From NCBI GenBank assembly GCA_015272165.1, contig JACYMF010000056.1, forward strand, positions 1 to 43,709: a stretch of DNA of 43,709 bases, in the 5' to 3' direction. The first letter of the stretch is position 1, and each line of letters begins with the position of its first letter. The translations under genes were made by a program, and so were the position numbers. The DNA is from Cyanobacterium sp. T60_A2020_053 (GTDB lineage Bacteria; Cyanobacteriota; Cyanobacteriia; Cyanobacteriales; Cyanobacteriaceae). Shown piece after piece: positions 43,261 through 43,709 of this stretch. The notes below the pieces were generated by a model. That model ran no database searches, had not been told where the DNA came from, and was given only the letters and a program-made list of their open reading frames with translations.

Positions 43261-43313
43261 CTTAATATGTTATTTTAGAAACTAAGTTGTCGATTAACAA
43301 CTAAAGAAATAAA

Positions 43314-43519
43314 ATTAAAAAACATCCTCATAAGGAAATCAGGGAAATAATTGAATATGCCCAGAAAAGAGGATGGATTGTAAAAGAATCTCATGGTCAC
43401 GCTTGGGGTATTGTATATTGTCCTTATAACAATAATAGCTGTCGTGGTGGCAAGTGTTGTAAAGTAAGTATCTGAAGTACACCTACTAACCCTGAATATT
43501 TTGCCAAACATCTTAAAAG
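43314..43519 (+). pseudogene. Small KHP-type hypothetical protein, decayed
   Basis: The frame reads KKHPHKEIREIIEY at the start, then HGHAWGIVYCPYNNNSC and SI-stop-STPTNPEYFAKHLKR. This matches a widespread small protein family that begins K-H-P-N-K-E-I and carries a C-R-C-G and SIWSTP motif. Here the Trp codon of SIWSTP is TGA at 43473-43475, and the start position is ATT (no ATG). After about 43516 the sequence changes to TnpB-type. It is disabled in at least two places. Its function in other genomes is unknown. Confidence 0.75.
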
Positions 43520-43654
43520 AGATTTAAACAAGTTTTGAAAAATAAAGCTGAGTTAAGTGGCTGTCAAATTATTGATGTGACAGAGGAATTTACCAGCAAA
43601 ACTTGTACAAAGTGTGGTCATGTTCACAGTAAATTAGGTGGTGCTAAAGTTTTT
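43517..43654 (+). pseudogene. TnpB (IS200/IS605 family) C-terminal fragment
   Basis: In this frame the product reads RFKQVLKNKAELSGCQIID, VTEEFTSKTCTKCGHVHSKL and GGAKVF, the C-terminal RuvC/zinc-finger part of TnpB with the first CxxC pair. The second CxxC half is missing: from 43655 the sequence begins GGCGTTGCATCATTGC, which resembles an IS end. The fragment is cut on both sides and cannot be active. Confidence 0.75.
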
Positions 43655-43709
43655 GGCGTTGCATCATTGCGGGATGATATGCAATTTTCTGATAGGTTGA
43701 AACAACTGT

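Noticed and set aside
43275-43511. Open frame on the minus strand
   Set aside because: It is antisense to the KHP-family pseudogene, which has clear family resemblance on the plus strand.

Overview
The window comes from a low-GC unicellular-type cyanobacterium. The markers are psbH, the two-gene atpB-atpE unit (beta and epsilon separated from the other ATP synthase genes), a CmpA/NrtA-family binding protein, cyanobacterial families such as PIN/TRAM, DUF502, TPR glycosyltransferases and a pentapeptide protein, and many short repeats, several of them heptanucleotide (STRR type). I saw no copy of the classical HIP1 octamer GCGATCGC. Instead the heptamer AGCGCCC/GGGCGCT occurs about 85 times, nearly always inside genes. 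By eye I would place it near Cyanobacterium/Geminocystis, but this is inference.

Layout. 1-3360: a GT2 glycosyltransferase, a MITE-like remnant, a DUF502 membrane protein and an M20 amidohydrolase. 3463-10081: a giant gene (about 2160 aa) with a degenerate UvrD-like NTPase region followed by about 50 short Trp-rich helical repeats, including two near-identical tandem arrays at DNA level. 10337-14205: a lumenal/periplasmic-type hypothetical, a collagen-like exported protein, LapA-like, TatA, PsbH and ThiS. 14509-21696: PIN/TRAM protein, TPR glycosyltransferase, an orphan pstB behind a Pho-box-like promoter, proC, a hypothetical protein and a Ser/Thr kinase. 21759-29755: rsmB-terB overlap, a decayed RND efflux gene bracketed by repeats, a PD-(D/E)XK protein, a 48-aa zinc-ribbon protein, an MrpF-like protein, a WD40 protein and a TonB-like protein. 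30359-34536: CmpA/NrtA-like lipoprotein, atpB and atpE. 34551-37654: an accessory island with a TIGR04255-like/hypothetical/HEPN operon and an MntA/HepT pair whose HepT has lost its catalytic motif. 37888-43260: dusB, pentapeptide protein, coiled-coil membrane protein, and an overlapping GNAT-rhomboid pair. 43314-43709: decayed genes and a TnpB fragment at the edge.

Most genes are ordinary housekeeping or envelope functions. The parts that look unexplained are the giant repeat protein, the TIGR04255/HEPN operon, the degenerate HepT, the AGCGCCC heptamer, and the way repeat arrays have become the 3' ends of several genes.
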